Positions 24,284 through 34,805 are shown, counted from the first letter of the stretch. The stretch: 64,000 bases of DNA from Myrica gale (GCA_963930655.1 OZ005602.1:23883840-23947839), one strand, 5' to 3'. Made by a program: numbers and translations. Notes: generated by a model from the letters alone, not told the origin.

Positions 24284-26415
24284 CAGTAGCGGAACCAGGA
24301 TTCTCAGGGAAGGGGGCAAAGTTTTAAAGGAAAGACAACATCAACTTGAGTTCAAATAATTGCACCAACTAAAGAATCATGTACATATTATGATATTAAG
24401 ATTGAAGGGATAATGTCATAATGATATTGACAAATTAACAAGAATCATACTTCAGTTCACAAACGAAGAAAAGTAAAAGCTGAAATTTAAATTAAGATAA
24501 AGTGTAGACACTTACCACCAATGGAAGCTGCTGGAATCAGATTGTTATCTGGGTTTTTAGTAATTCATCATTTGTGGTGGGAGCTTCCAATAGAAACAAG
24601 ACATACAATTACAGTACAAACATTCAATATGAAAATTAAAGTATATAACCACAGGAATTTGAAGTTTTAATTTCAAAAATGAAAAGCTTACCTCAAAAGC
24701 ATCCAAAAGATGAATAAAGAGAACAACTTCGGATCCCGGAACATCAAATAGATATATAAGAAAATAATTAAGGACTAAAAACCCCTCATTGTTTTCTCAT
24801 ATTGCTTCTTGGAAAAATCATGATCAAGTGGTTGACAAAAATCTTTAATCAAATACTGAAGTAATCAGAGAACCTGCAATGTTCCCAACTGAAGTATGAG
24901 CATTCCATATACCCATAATTAGCCCCCTCTTGCTCTTTCCAAACCAATTACCAACCACTGCAACAACCGAGGGCCATCCAGTTGATTGAAATAAACCGGC
25001 AATCATTTGGACCACCAAATAGTACCAAAACATATGGATGTTTGCCCAGTAACCAACACCAAAGAGTGACGTAAACAAACCAGTTCCCACCATTCCCACA
25101 GTTAAGAAGATCCTTAAATACACTCTGTCACCCAAATGTCCAGAGAAGTACATTCCCACAGCATAAACTGAAAGGAAAGCCACATTGAGCTCTCCAAGCA
25201 AGGTTGTCTCATCTCCGTAGGCTAAAAACGTTACAATCAAAACAGTGGCTTGATGTGTTCTGAAGGAAAGGGAGGTTCCCTTTGACATACTCCAGGAATC
25301 GGATTCCAGGGGGCTTGCTATAGTTCTCAGCTGTTGGTTCCAACAATGAACCCATGTATAAATTCTCTCTGAAATCGATAAAGAGGAAGAGAAGCTAGAT
25401 ATAAAAAAAAAATAAAGAATGAGAGATTGCATTTGAAGAAGCAATATTAGCTGTTCAATTCAAATCTAACTAGGGATTCATCCGAGGGAATCAACCAAAG
25501 CTCAACAAATTGCTATCCTCTAACAAGATATAAAATGACCCTAAGCACTTCAAATTTCTATGCCATAAGTTGCGGACATGTTAAATTTGACGTCTTTTTT
25601 CCTAAATTTATTATTTACTTTCTTCTTTCAATTCAATCAACTTTCCAAATTTTTCATAAAAAGCACCAATATCCAGTAAATTGTGAACATTCTCGTAAAA
25701 GCTTGAATTTGGAGTGAATAGTGCAAGAAGCTCAGGGGAAGTCAATGACCACAGGTGCTTCGTAACTTTATTAGCTAAAAACTTCGTTTCTGGAATTGAA
25801 ATTTACATTAATTGCATAAACAAACTCGATCATTTCATACATATATATAATCACAATCAAAATTGACAAATGGAGGAAAGTTGTACCTGAAACACACTTC
25901 GAAACCAAGTTTTGGAAACGCTCAAAAATATATAAGAAAAACCAAAACTCCAAAGTCAAATGCGTGTCTCAAAAAATATCCATCCATTGACAAATTCTCC
26001 CGTTAACAATATGTCATACCCAAAATCCCTTTTCCCAACTACACCAAAATATTCGAAAATCCAATAAAAAAACAGAAAGCAACACGGTCAAAGAAACTTA
26101 ACCCGAGCCCGAGATACCAAGGAATAGATATATCGGTTAAATCTTTTGGAAAACTTACCTCTTAAGGCCTAAGCTTAGCCGATGCCTCACTAGACCGCTT
26201 GCTCTCTCTTTCACTTTCTCCTCCTCAAACAAAAAAACATACAAGCTCTCTCTTTATCTCTCTCTCTCAGTGCGCTTTCTTTCACCGTCCAATTAGAAAA
26301 GGGCACACTGAGCATGTTTGTTTTCCTAAGGGGCGGCCCCATATTAACAAAATAAAAAATAAATTTTTTTCTGTGAGATTTTTCAGTCCATCGCCCCTCG
26401 CTAGATCCGCCTCTG
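24284..26415. mobile_element. Pack-hAT (Tip100-type) carrying a host transporter gene fragment
   Basis: The 2,132-bp element has terminal inverted repeats CAGTAGCGGAACCAG and, on the other strand, CAGAGGCGGATCTAG. The flanks are a perfect 8-bp duplication, TCTACCTG at 24276-24283 and 26416-26423. Its left 17 bp differ by one base from the left end of the element at 51584-53698. The interior holds no transposase. It holds a minus-strand fragment of a glycerol-3-phosphate-type MFS transporter gene (24845-25432). The insertion splits arm A of a local tandem duplication; arm B lacks it. This fits a non-autonomous gene-capturing transposon. Confidence 0.88.
24845..25432 (-). pseudogene. Captured fragment of a glycerol-3-phosphate (SLC37-like) MFS transporter
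   Basis: A continuous 195-residue frame sits inside the Pack-hAT. A hydrophobic N-terminus of unknown origin (MQSLILYFFF...) precedes MSKGTSLSFRTHQATVLIV, which resembles the cytosolic start and first helix of the plant G3Pp family. The frame then jumps in frame from FLAY to GDETTLLGELNVAFLSVYAV, skipping about 60-80 residues of the usual protein. It continues through GMYFSGHLGDR and GNWFGKSKRGLIMGIWNAHT to NIAGSLIT, where it stops. Only the first third of the family is present (about four helices, one incomplete), so it cannot be a working transporter. It may be transcribed as a chimeric short membrane protein. The family call is firm from motifs; expression is unknown. Confidence 0.82.
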
Positions 26416-27034
26416 TCTACCTGACTGATCCTTTCAGTACGTACGTATGTACACGAACAATCTTCTTCACAATATTTCGTACACCCGTACATAATTTAAT
26501 TGGGACTATGTTGGCCATGATGTTGACACTTATCTACAAAATATTTTTATATTGGGTATAATTCCATAGTTAATTCCCTCTTTTTTGATTTGGTTCAAAA
26601 TATTTTTGTAAACTCCAACTTTGCCATTTGAACTCTTCCGAGCCTCCGCCAGTTTTCAGAAACCCTTCGTCGCTACGGAAAAGTAAACCTTCTTAAATTG
26701 TGCAATTTTTTATTTAACAGGGGAAAAGTGACGTGTTCGCTTATAAGATATAACAGAGATAAGTACGAAATCTTTGATCTTGTTTTGAGAGTAATCAAAT
26801 ATTTTAGAATGGCAACGAAAATATAGGAATTATAAATACAGAAACAAACAGGTAAAAGGACCACAAACTTCCTTTTCCCCCACTTTTTCTTTCCGGACAA
26901 ATCCATTTAAAACCTCGCTTGTGATTCATATACATGCGCTCCAAATTCTGCATATTCTCATACTCTCATCTCATATCAACTTGTCTTGAAAAGGAAGGAG
27001 CATCACAAGTGTACGAAGCAAGGGAAGAGTCCTT

Positions 27035-27179
27035 TTTTTTTGGGTAAATGTTAGTAAAAAGGTGTAACACGAGGACTTCACAAAGGTCACCCATCATTGT
27101 ATTACTCTCGTCCAAGAACGCTTAACTGTGAAGTTCAGATGGAATTTGATACATTAGTACTGGTATGATTGCATCCAAA
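27035..27179 (-). pseudogene. 5S rRNA-derived retrocopy with poly(A) tail
   Basis: Read on the minus strand, 27176-27061 is a diverged 5S rRNA. It opens GGATGCAATCATACCAG, has CAGTTAAGCG and GATGGGTGACC at the internal-promoter positions, and ends GTCCTCGTGTTACACC. TTTTT, about 14 further bases and an A-run follow. The insert is flanked by the 12-bp direct repeat GGAAGAGTCCTT (27023-27034 and 27180-27191). The matching place in arm B (28161-28172) has this site once, uninterrupted. The A-tail and long duplication indicate LINE-type retroposition, not the LTR structure of Cassandra TRIMs. Confidence 0.87.
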
Positions 27180-27499
27180 GGAAGAGTCCTTATTGAGCTG
27201 AATATAGTAGGAATCTCATTTTGTATCCTCAACTACAGGGGCAATGTCACTTTGAAGGTCTAAACTATCAAATTCTTCAAATTGAGTTATCGAACTACCA
27301 AAAGTTATCAATGTGCACAATTAAATAATATCTGAAAGTCAAAACTGTGTCACATAACTCATTTATAATAAATGTAGCATGATTTTGACCGTCGGTCATT
27401 CACGGACCTCGCCTAACTTGTGGCATGCATTTCATGTTTAGATACGTATGTACACGAACAATCTTCTTCTCATTTCGTACACTTGTACAATATTTTTTA

Positions 27500-27664
27500 T
27501 TTTAAAATTTTTTGGGTGTTTAAAATTTGGTGAAGAAATGAAGAAAGATGATTTGAATGAGTTTTTTATATTTATTTGGAGTGAAAAATGATGATTTGAT
27601 AGAGAATTTTGAAGAATTATTTTATTGAAATCAAAATTTTAGGATTTTGACTCCCAAACACAAT
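27500..27664. repeat. MITE-like TIR repeat
   Basis: It begins near TTTTGGGTGTTTAAAATTT and ends near AAAATTTTAGGATTTTGACT then CCCAAACAC, which are inverted relative to each other. It is absent from arm A. The target duplication was not resolved. Confidence 0.5.
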
Positions 27665-27835
27665 GATTTGGGACTGTATGTTTGTTTGCTAAAATTTTGG
27701 AGAATATTCCCGAAATTTTAAGAATATTTACTTTATTGAGATTTATTAGGGTTTGTGAAAAGTAAAGTGTGTATGCGTAAAAGTTAAAAATGTTGGAGTG
27801 TGTTTGTTTTGTTGAAAATTTTCATGCCCCGAATT
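27665..27835. repeat. Short TIR repeat, TGTTTGTTT family, copy 3
   Basis: It reads TGTTTGTTTGCTAAAATTTT near the left and GTTTGTTTTGTTGAAAATTT near the right. It is related to the repeats at 16810 and 18353, sits in arm B only, and lies directly next to another MITE-like repeat. Confidence 0.5.
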
Positions 27836-28595
27836 ATGTTGGCACTTGACCTTGGCCATGACTCTTATCTACAAAAAGATTTTTACATTTTGTATAATAT
27901 TCCAAAGTTCCCTCTTAATTATTTGATTTGGTTCAAAATATTTTGAAACTCCAACTTTGCCATTTGAACTCTTCCAAGAGCCTCCACCAGATCTCAGAAA
28001 CCCTTCGTTGCTAAGGAAAAAGCCGAAAACTTATAATATAGTCCACGAATCCATTTAACCGCACTTGTGATTCAAATGCATGCGCGGCAAATTCAGCATC
28101 TTCTCATCTCATATCAACTTGTCTTGAAAAGGAAGGAGCATCGCAAGTGTAAGAACCCAGGGAAGAGTCCTTATTGAGTTGAATATAGGGGAAATTTCGT
28201 TTTTTGCTTCTTAACTATAGAAGTAATGTGAGAGTCCAAACTCAAAACTACTACATTCTTCAAATTGATCTAATAATTCATCATAATCCTTAATTAACTT
28301 TCCGCTCCATAAGATACACGTATGAGTATAATATCTAACGGTCAAAATAGTGTCACATGACCCATTTATTACACATGTCACATAATTTTGATCGTAGTTT
28401 GTACTCTTAAAGTAATATTGACTACCAAGTTTGCGGGTACAAATTGACTTTTTCTCATACATATTATGATAGATTCTATAATTCTATATAAATAAAATAA
28501 AATCTATCTCTTCTAAATTTTCTGAGATTTTAATATAAGTGGTGAATTTACATATGTTAAAGCTAAAGTCTAAAGTTTAAGATTAATTCTGCAGT

Positions 28596-28759
28596 CATAG
28601 GCGGATCTAGGGGCTAACCTGGGCCCTGACCTCGGTTGGCCAATGTTTTAATTTTCAATATTTTAACTATAAGATATTTTTTTGCATTATATAGGAAAAA
28701 AATTTGTCATTTCAGCTTAAGAGTTGCCCCCTTCAAATTCAACCTTGATTCCGCCACTA
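28596..28759. mobile_element. Short Tip100-type hAT MITE
   Basis: The ends are CATAGGCGGATCTAGG and, on the other strand, TAGTGGCGGAATCAAGG, close to the CAGTGGCGGA termini of the two larger Tip100-type elements in this window. The interior is AT-rich and non-coding. I could not find a matching 8-bp target duplication, so the boundaries are approximate. Confidence 0.55.
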
Positions 28760-30195
28760 TAGACCGCAATTTACTTATATATTATAAGTGTAGAGCCTAC
28801 CTATTACCTCTATAACGCCGTGCCGTCCTCCACTCTTGAGTCTTTAAGGATGACAGTTTACTCAAAAAGAAAAACAATTCTTCCCTCAAATCCCTTAATT
28901 ATATGGGTTTAGGTACATTATCTTTTCTTTCTTTCCCCTTTTACAACACATCCAAATGGACCAATGGGCCAGGTAATGGAAATTGACATCCAACACATAC
29001 AAGGCTGAAGTTTGCCTCCGACAAAAAACTCACAAAGAAAACATTGTCTTATCTGCGTAGGCTGAACAACGATGAAGCCCAACCTCAAAATACAAGGCTG
29101 TAGTCCTACACGCCGGTCCATTAGTTCTTTCAGATCCATATTTTGTGGACTAAAATTTCCATTCCTGAATCTTCCTGATGGCCTTTTCTTTTGAAAAGAC
29201 AACCTAGTTTCTACCAAAACCCCTCTTGGGCCTCCACTCCAATTGATGCAACGAACCACTAGACCAACATGTGTCTTGGACTTCGAGAAAGTAGATATGA
29301 TCTTCTAAGGAGGTCCGACCACCTGAATTATACCTTTTCTAGTTGAAATTTTGTATTCTATTTTAATAGCAGTAAACACTTGTGCATATTCCTAAAATCA
29401 AACTAGAAGAACATCTTGCTTACTCCACTTTAGTGAATAAAGCAGGCCCGTCTGTTGTCCGGGTAATGGGGAGCATATTACTGTTTTTTTTTTTAAATAA
29501 TGTCGCGAGGCTTGCATTTTAAAGATTAAAAATCATACAAGGAAATCTTACATCAAGACCAACCTTCAGAATGTAAATAAAAACTAATCAGACGCCGAAA
29601 TCATAAAAAGAAATAAGAAAAATGATTAAATGTTACATACTAATCAAAGAGAGCCGTGACTTAAATATCAAAACTAATAAGAGCCAGTAATTAGACAAAG
29701 CAAAGTCTAGCCAGTGAGTTATAGCTCAGTTGGCACCTCCTCCCTTTGGAGAGAGTTCTATCAGTAGATCTAATCTCCTAATCCTCTTTTTCCCAGACTT
29801 GATCCTGCTTTACTTAGAAAAAAAAAAGGCAAAGCAAAGTCTATCGGAGGCCAAAAAGACCCCACCGGGAGCCGGTATTAACATATGTGAACAACAATAC
29901 AAAGTGCCGATACAAACAAACCACAAATTAATGGATGTTGGCATATGATCTTGGGCATGTCTTGAGCTTCTGTACCCAAATCAAAGCCGAGGATCAAAAA
30001 GAGCACCAGCAAACAAACACAAATTTCATACCCATAATCTTGATGAGTACTATCGATATATAACATTCTTTACACAATTTAAAGCCCTATATTTGTCCCC
30101 GTTCTCATCAACATACTCTCATGTAAGAATAGTTAATGAAGAAGACTATTTCCCCATACAAGCACGCAAGCAACCAAGACAACAAAACATCAAAT
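28760..30195. other. No gene recognised; possible SINE head
   Basis: A minus-strand frame at 28918-29259 shows no family motif. Near 29718 the sequence TATAGCTCAGTTGGCACCTC resembles the A-box of a tRNA-derived SINE, but no convincing B-box follows. The rest is AT-rich. Confidence 0.35.
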
Positions 30196-31987
30196 TCATG
30201 GCATGTACAATTTATTGCCACATTTGCATTTCCAACGTTCAGGATAATACTCGGTGGTGACCGGAGTTCCGGGTGGCACGAGCACGTGAACCGGCTTGCA
30301 CGGCGTGCAATTGTTACACTTTGATGTACATTGTGGTGGCCATGATCCGGGTCCGCCCAAACTCCTCCTTGCTAAGCTCAATGAGATACCTCTCCTCCTC
30401 AGAGACGCCACGCTCTCTTCCTCCCTCCTCTTGGCAAAATCTTGTTTAATATGAAATAAACCCAATAATTACAGTTAGAGCTAATCATGTACGTACACAC
30501 CGAATCCTCTAAAACTATTCTCTAAAGTTGCGCCGGAGGCCTCTACGCCAAATCACAAATCGGTGCAACCACCCTGCTAATATGTTCCCCGCCGAAGAAC
30601 ATGATCACGGGAGGGTACAACTCTTAAGAAAATGATATGAATTCCGTTTAAAGTGCCAGGCAACAGGCGCAAGTTACCAAGGCATAAAGAAATGACGACT
30701 GAATTTTCTTCTTGACTAATGCTAAATTGCTAATGCGCCCAGCTGGTGATGTGAGCTTTGCTGGCTGAACCTAATAGGACTGTTGCTTCTCTCTTCGGAC
30801 AGGCTGACTGAGCCATGGTTAAAGGATTAAGGACCACTACACCTGGTTACAACTGAATTATGGTGTTGACGATTCCAAGGATCAGCCGGCTCAGAATGCA
30901 GCGGTCCCAGGATCAGTTCTGCACCTATCCTGGGGTTTGTGAAAAAGTATAAAATGCAGCGGTCCCACTATTTGTTCGAATAGGTCAGGAGTATGAGAGA
31001 GAATTTTGTAACCCGTCTCCATTTTTTTATCAGTTGTATAAAACAAACCATAATAATTATGAACTGTCAAATTCCAGCATATATCACAAGCTTAGTCTAC
31101 TTTGACAGGACAAAAAGTGATGATAATTCATTGCACCTTGTACTTGAATGCGAGAAGACTAGTTTTACTACAAGATATTACATCGAAATAACCTATCTGA
31201 AAATGTATATCCACACTAGCAGACAAGGGACAAGTACTAGTTGCACAGGAAAAAGAAAAAAGATGAGAAGTTAGCAAAAGATACGGTGAAATTTTACTCA
31301 GTTTAGAAGATTCTCACGATGGGTGTAATTTGAATTCATAGACTATGATTAATTTATCGAAGTTAAGATCTAGGAATTTCATGAAAATGTTCGAATGAAT
31401 ATCACGGCGATATGATTCAATGGGCAAGCCAAGAACTTCAGAGCAACAAGCCGCTGATCACCATTAAGAAGATTGTTCTTGCTGCTACTGTGTATGTACT
31501 ATGGAAAGAAAGAAACAACAGAAGACACCAGGGCTGGAAAGAAAGGTTGGTGTTTGTTTACATGGAAATCATCCAGCTTGTTAGAGCTAAAATTAATTCC
31601 ATGAAGTGGAAGCTATCCCCATTTGAGAAAGTATCTATCTCCAGATCCAGAGCTTGGGATGTTGGATAGATACGTTGTGTTAAGCAGATTCTTGTGAGTG
31701 GCTCTATTTTGTGTTGTGGGAGGAGTGTGGCTCCCAAGCTCCTGAATTCTCATGTGTTTTCCATCACTGTACAATGATTTAACCTTTTTATTATATAATT
31801 CTGAAAACAAATATCACCGCTAAATACGGAATGAGTTCAAGCGAAGGGATTTTTGCTTACCTTGACAAGTAGGTATGGGGCTGATGTTGCTGAACTGTGA
31901 GCAAAATGATAAGACGAAGATCGACAGAGAGAAAATGATATGGAGTTTGTTTATGGACCTTGGTCTTCCTCTTCTCTTCCACTCCAT
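30196..31987 (-). CDS. EPFL6: EPFL6/CHALLAH-type secreted cysteine-rich peptide
   Basis: Two exons, 31987-31861 and 30440-30196, are separated by a 1,420-bp GT-AG intron. The product is a 123-aa precursor. The N-terminus has a short basic region and a signal peptide (LHIIFSLSIFVLSF, about residues 15-28). A variable propeptide with RRR sites follows, then the mature EPF domain at the C-terminus: PPQCTSKCNNCTPCKPVHV, VPPGTPVTTEYYPE, KCKCGNKLYMP. All six cysteines are present. Family members are apoplastic ligands for ERECTA-family receptors, modulated by TMM, that pattern stomata and stems. The EYYPE loop and the KLYMP ending point to the EPFL4/5/6 subgroup, and context to EPFL6. The start is the first in-frame ATG after an upstream TAG at about 32054. 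Unusual residues are Leu in HVLVPPG and Arg in YYPERW. The intron contains a LINE tail inserted at 31409. Confidence 0.9.
31409..31809 (+). mobile_element. 5'-truncated LINE tail inside the EPFL intron
   Basis: The plus-strand frame carries IKKIVLAATVYVLWKERNNR, the conserved end of the plant LINE zf-RVT region, followed by a LINE-like 3' UTR. The flanks are an 11-bp duplication with one mismatch (AATATCACGGC at 31398-31408, AATATCACCGC at 31810-31820). The duplication ends 40 bp from the exon-1 donor site. It lies antisense to the host gene. Confidence 0.8.
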
Positions 31988-33054
31988 GAGAAAGAAAAGA
32001 GAATCTGGGTGCTCCTTGAAGAAGAAGAGGACCACTTGCAGTGGTTCTGTATACTACTTTCTTTCTGTATGGTTTTGAGTCTTGATTTACAAGCTATACG
32101 CTAAATTTACCTTGGACTTTTCATTGTTCCATGCAACTGTCACCCCCGACCCAATGCCTACCATCAAAGCTCATATGTCTCAGATCACAACGCCCTTTTC
32201 AACTCTCTCTATCTCGCTTAGGAAGAAAAAATCGCACTCTCTTTCTCTTGATCTCTGCAGTTTTGGGGATGACTAAATAGGGTGGTTGAGATGGAGTGGG
32301 AAAGAGGTGGATGGTACGACTACTTCATAGAAGTGTGCCAGGGCAAGCGTTGGGAAGAGAGAGAGAGAGAGAGGTAGGAAACAGACAGTGAATCTATGCG
32401 CCTTGTCGTTTCTTAAGCTTGTCCATGTTTGGACCTTAGATTCTCTAGCAGGCTTTCTCCTCTGTTTTGCAACTATTGCTGAACCCAGAAATCTAAAGAC
32501 AACCACAGCTCTGGCACTGCCGCATTCCCTTGCACCTGACCTCTTTCATGGCTTATTTCTCTCTTTCTTCATCATTTTTAACACCATTCATCCGACTCCC
32601 ACCTTTTCTTCCTTGGTTTGTTATCTTCTGCTTTAATTTTTAGGCTTTATTATTATGTTATGTTTTCTTTTGGTGAAAGTTATCAACTACTCCTTTTGTG
32701 ATGGGGTCAACAGTGGATGCAATTCTACTCTTATCAGATCTGATATGATGGTATTGAAATGAATGTGGTAAATTGTATTTTCAATTCGAAATTCCTGATG
32801 TAGTTTGCAGATATTTTTTTAGCTTTCTAAATTCCAAATATGTAATAGTTAGAACATGTGACTAATTATGATGTCTGTATATTGGTGAAATATTAGCCTT
32901 AATGCCGACTTGGTAATCATACGGTTACTGAAAGACAAAACAAAAGTACGGATTTGGTCAATTGATAAGAGCACATAAATTTTAAGCTTGAATAGAGCAT
33001 ATATCAATAAAATTTTCATGATTAGCTGCGGGTCTTCCGGGTACCACAATTGAT

Positions 33055-33290
33055 GTCATCTGACAGATGATAGCGAATAGACCATCGTGGAGCCTTGTCA
33101 AAGCTTCATGCCAAGCAAATTTTGTAGCGGATTACTTGGATAAGTGGGCTGCTGATAGGAAGTTTTTTGGTGTTATTCCTTTTCATATTTTACTTGCTGT
33201 TTTGTTGAGACAAAACTCTTGTTTTGATCCCCCTTGAGGCCCTGTTTGTTTATTTCCTGTTATGAATGAAAAATTCAAGTTGATCTGAGA
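33055..33290 (+). mobile_element. LINE RNase H remnant
   Basis: A plus-strand frame reads SWSLVKASCQANFVADYLDK and then WAADRKFFGVIP before a stop. It matches the REANQVAD-LAKW end of plant LINE RNase H domains. A/T-rich sequence follows (GTTATGAATGAAAAATTC). It is 5'-truncated, and no target duplication was fixed. Confidence 0.65.
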
Positions 33291-33662
33291 CATTGCAATT
33301 TGCCCTCCACTTCTTTTTCTGGTCAAAAGTTTCCCTAGCTTGTTCTTAACTGATCATATCCCAACTCATGATTACGTGTGTTACAGTATCAAGATTGGTG
33401 AAAGCAATAACAACTTATTACATTTAACAAATGATTGACCTACTATCATTGGGCATCATGTTCTAATGAATCTAAAGGCTTTTTGGGGTTTGGAACCCCA
33501 AATGAATGTAATTACTTTTCAGCTATCTTCAAACATGACCTTCAATGGGTTTTCTTTTCACCTTTTGTTTATTGAGAAAGGAAAAGTATACATTAATACT
33601 GCCTTGAATCTGCACCATTGTACTTTGCATAGACCAACCTACAGAGTTTGAAGTGTCTTTCC

Positions 33663-33749
33663 TGAGGGCATCGCGTTCATCTACAGAGTTTGAGGGCATC
33701 GTGTTCATCTACAGAGTTTGAGGGCATCGTGTTCATCTACAGAGTCATA
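33663..33749. repeat. 28-bp minisatellite, three copies
   Basis: Three near-identical direct units contain GAGGGCATCGTGTTCATC and TACAGAGTTT. The first differs by one base. There is no spacer variation and no associated genes, so it is not a CRISPR. Confidence 0.9.
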
Positions 33750-34066
33750 GACCAACCTATGTGAAGTTCCTAACAGAGGGCTCTGCACTACAAGTGTTAA
33801 CATCAGATCAAAGTACTTTGAAGTGTCTCAACCTTTTAATCGTTAAACCCATCTCCGACCATAGTGGACCAGAGGGGAAAGAACATTTAAGGGACTGATC
33901 CAATGGCTGTCTTTCCTGAGTTTCCTCGTTATCAAACGAACTCTTTAGATTCCGATGGCAAAAAGTAGTGGACAAAATATTCAAACACAAACGTGGAAGA
34001 GCAGTGAATGCTCCCCTATGTTGAAGGCAAGGTGATCTTTTCACGTGGTTTATACTGTTTTCACTT

Positions 34067-34800
34067 TGTTGAAATGTAAAGAGTCCCACGTTGCTTAGCA
34101 ACGCGGGGAGTAGGAAAATTTTGGGTTATAAATATAATCCCATTGTAACTTTATTTTTCATAAATGAGATGTAAACAAATCCAATTGGGTTTTTCCATTG
34201 GGTGTCTCATTTATCTAAAGTTAAAATTTTTTATTTCTAACATGTTATCAGAGCAAGGTTTTCGGCTTAGTCTGGTTACCTCCTTGCGACCATCCGGCTT
34301 AGTCCCGGCTTTCTCTCGGCTTAGTACCGACAAATTTTCTGGCTCAGTACTGGCTTTCTCCCGGCTTAGTACCAGCTTTCTCCTGGCTTAGTACCGGCTT
34401 TCTTCTGGCTTAGTATCGACAATTTCCCGGCTCAGTACCGGCAACTTTTCCGGCTTAGTACTGGCTTTCTCCCGGCTCAGTACTGGCATCCTCTCGGCGG
34501 CGCAGTATCGGCGACTTCCCGGCTTAGTACCGGCAATCTTTGTAATTATTTTTTCCGTAATTACAAATCCAAGGTTTGTAACTAATCCAATTGAGTTTTT
34601 TTCTGTAATTATTTTTGTAACTTCAAACTCAAGGTTTGTCGATTTGTCCACCTTGAGTTTGCGGGGGAGTGTTGAAATGTAAAGAGTCCCACATTGCTTA
34701 GCAATGTGGGGAGTAGGAAAATTTTGAGTTATAAATATAACCTCCATTGTAACTTTATTTTCATAAATGAGATGTAAGTTAAAATTTTTTATTTCTAAGA
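34067..34800 (+). mobile_element. Complete TRIM retrotransposon, 734 bp
   Basis: Direct terminal repeats are 34067-34242 (176 bp) and 34670-34800 (131 bp). Both begin TGTTGAAATGTAAAGAGTCC and end TTTCTAACA or TTTCTAAGA. Next to the left repeat is TGTTATCAGAGC, a one-mismatch primer-binding site for initiator Met-tRNA. Next to the right repeat is the purine tract GCGGGGGAG. The target duplication is CACTT (34062-34066 and 34801-34805). The interior encodes nothing and is filled by about a dozen ~22-bp units of the form CGGCTTAGTACCGGC. The right repeat lacks about 45 bp present in the left one. Movement would need proteins from an autonomous element. Confidence 0.92.
34255..34535. repeat. Satellite-like array inside the TRIM
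   Basis: Roughly twelve imperfect units of about 20-24 bp have the core GGCTTAGTACCGGCTTTCTC or its variants (GGCTCAGTACTGG, GGCTTAGTATCGAC). The array makes up most of the TRIM interior. Confidence 0.85.
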
Positions 34801-34805
34801 CACTT

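Larger units (their letters stand above)
24221..27403. repeat. Tandem duplication, arm A (interrupted)
   Basis: Arm A matches arm B (27397-28395) in order. The shared blocks are CGGACCTCGCCTAACTTGTG with its neighbours, then GTATGTACACGAACAATCTT, then CAACTTTGCCATTTGAACTC, then GGAAGGAGCATC, and last the run around AATATCTGAAAGTCAAAACT. Arm A is split by the Pack-hAT (24284-26415) and by the 5S-derived retrocopy (about 27035-27179). Arms A and B abut, so this is a direct tandem duplication of about 1 kb that has since diverged. Confidence 0.8.
27397..28395. repeat. Tandem duplication, arm B
   Basis: Arm B is the second copy of the duplicated segment, starting at the CATTCACGGACCTCGCC block. 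It carries MITE-like insertions of its own at about 27490-27835, which arm A lacks. It preserves the uninterrupted target site of the 5S retrocopy at 28161-28172. No gene is visible in either arm. Confidence 0.78.
31988..34061. other. Upstream region of the EPFL gene
   Basis: This is the probable 5' UTR and promoter of the EPFL gene, then intergenic DNA. It contains a LINE remnant and a 28-bp minisatellite (listed separately). Short plus-strand frames at 32388-32636 have no family resemblance. Confidence 0.35.

Noticed and set aside
27061-27176. Functional 5S rRNA gene
   Set aside because: Many substitutions against conserved 5S positions, an A-tail and a 12-bp target duplication mark it as a retrocopy. 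No 5S array or spacer is nearby.
28918-29259. 113-codon minus-strand frame as a gene
   Set aside because: No family motif, no splice context and no supporting codon pattern were found. It was left as unassigned intergenic sequence.
29711-29790. tRNA gene
   Set aside because: An A-box-like TAGCTCAGTTGG is present, but there is no cloverleaf, anticodon stem or B-box. At most it is a SINE head.
31988-32035. Longer EPFL6 precursor starting upstream of 31987
   Set aside because: The upstream in-frame codons contain no ATG before a TAG stop, so translation most likely begins at the ATG at 31987.
33663-33749. CRISPR-like array
   Set aside because: Three direct 28-bp units follow one another without unique spacers, in plant nuclear DNA. 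It is a minisatellite.
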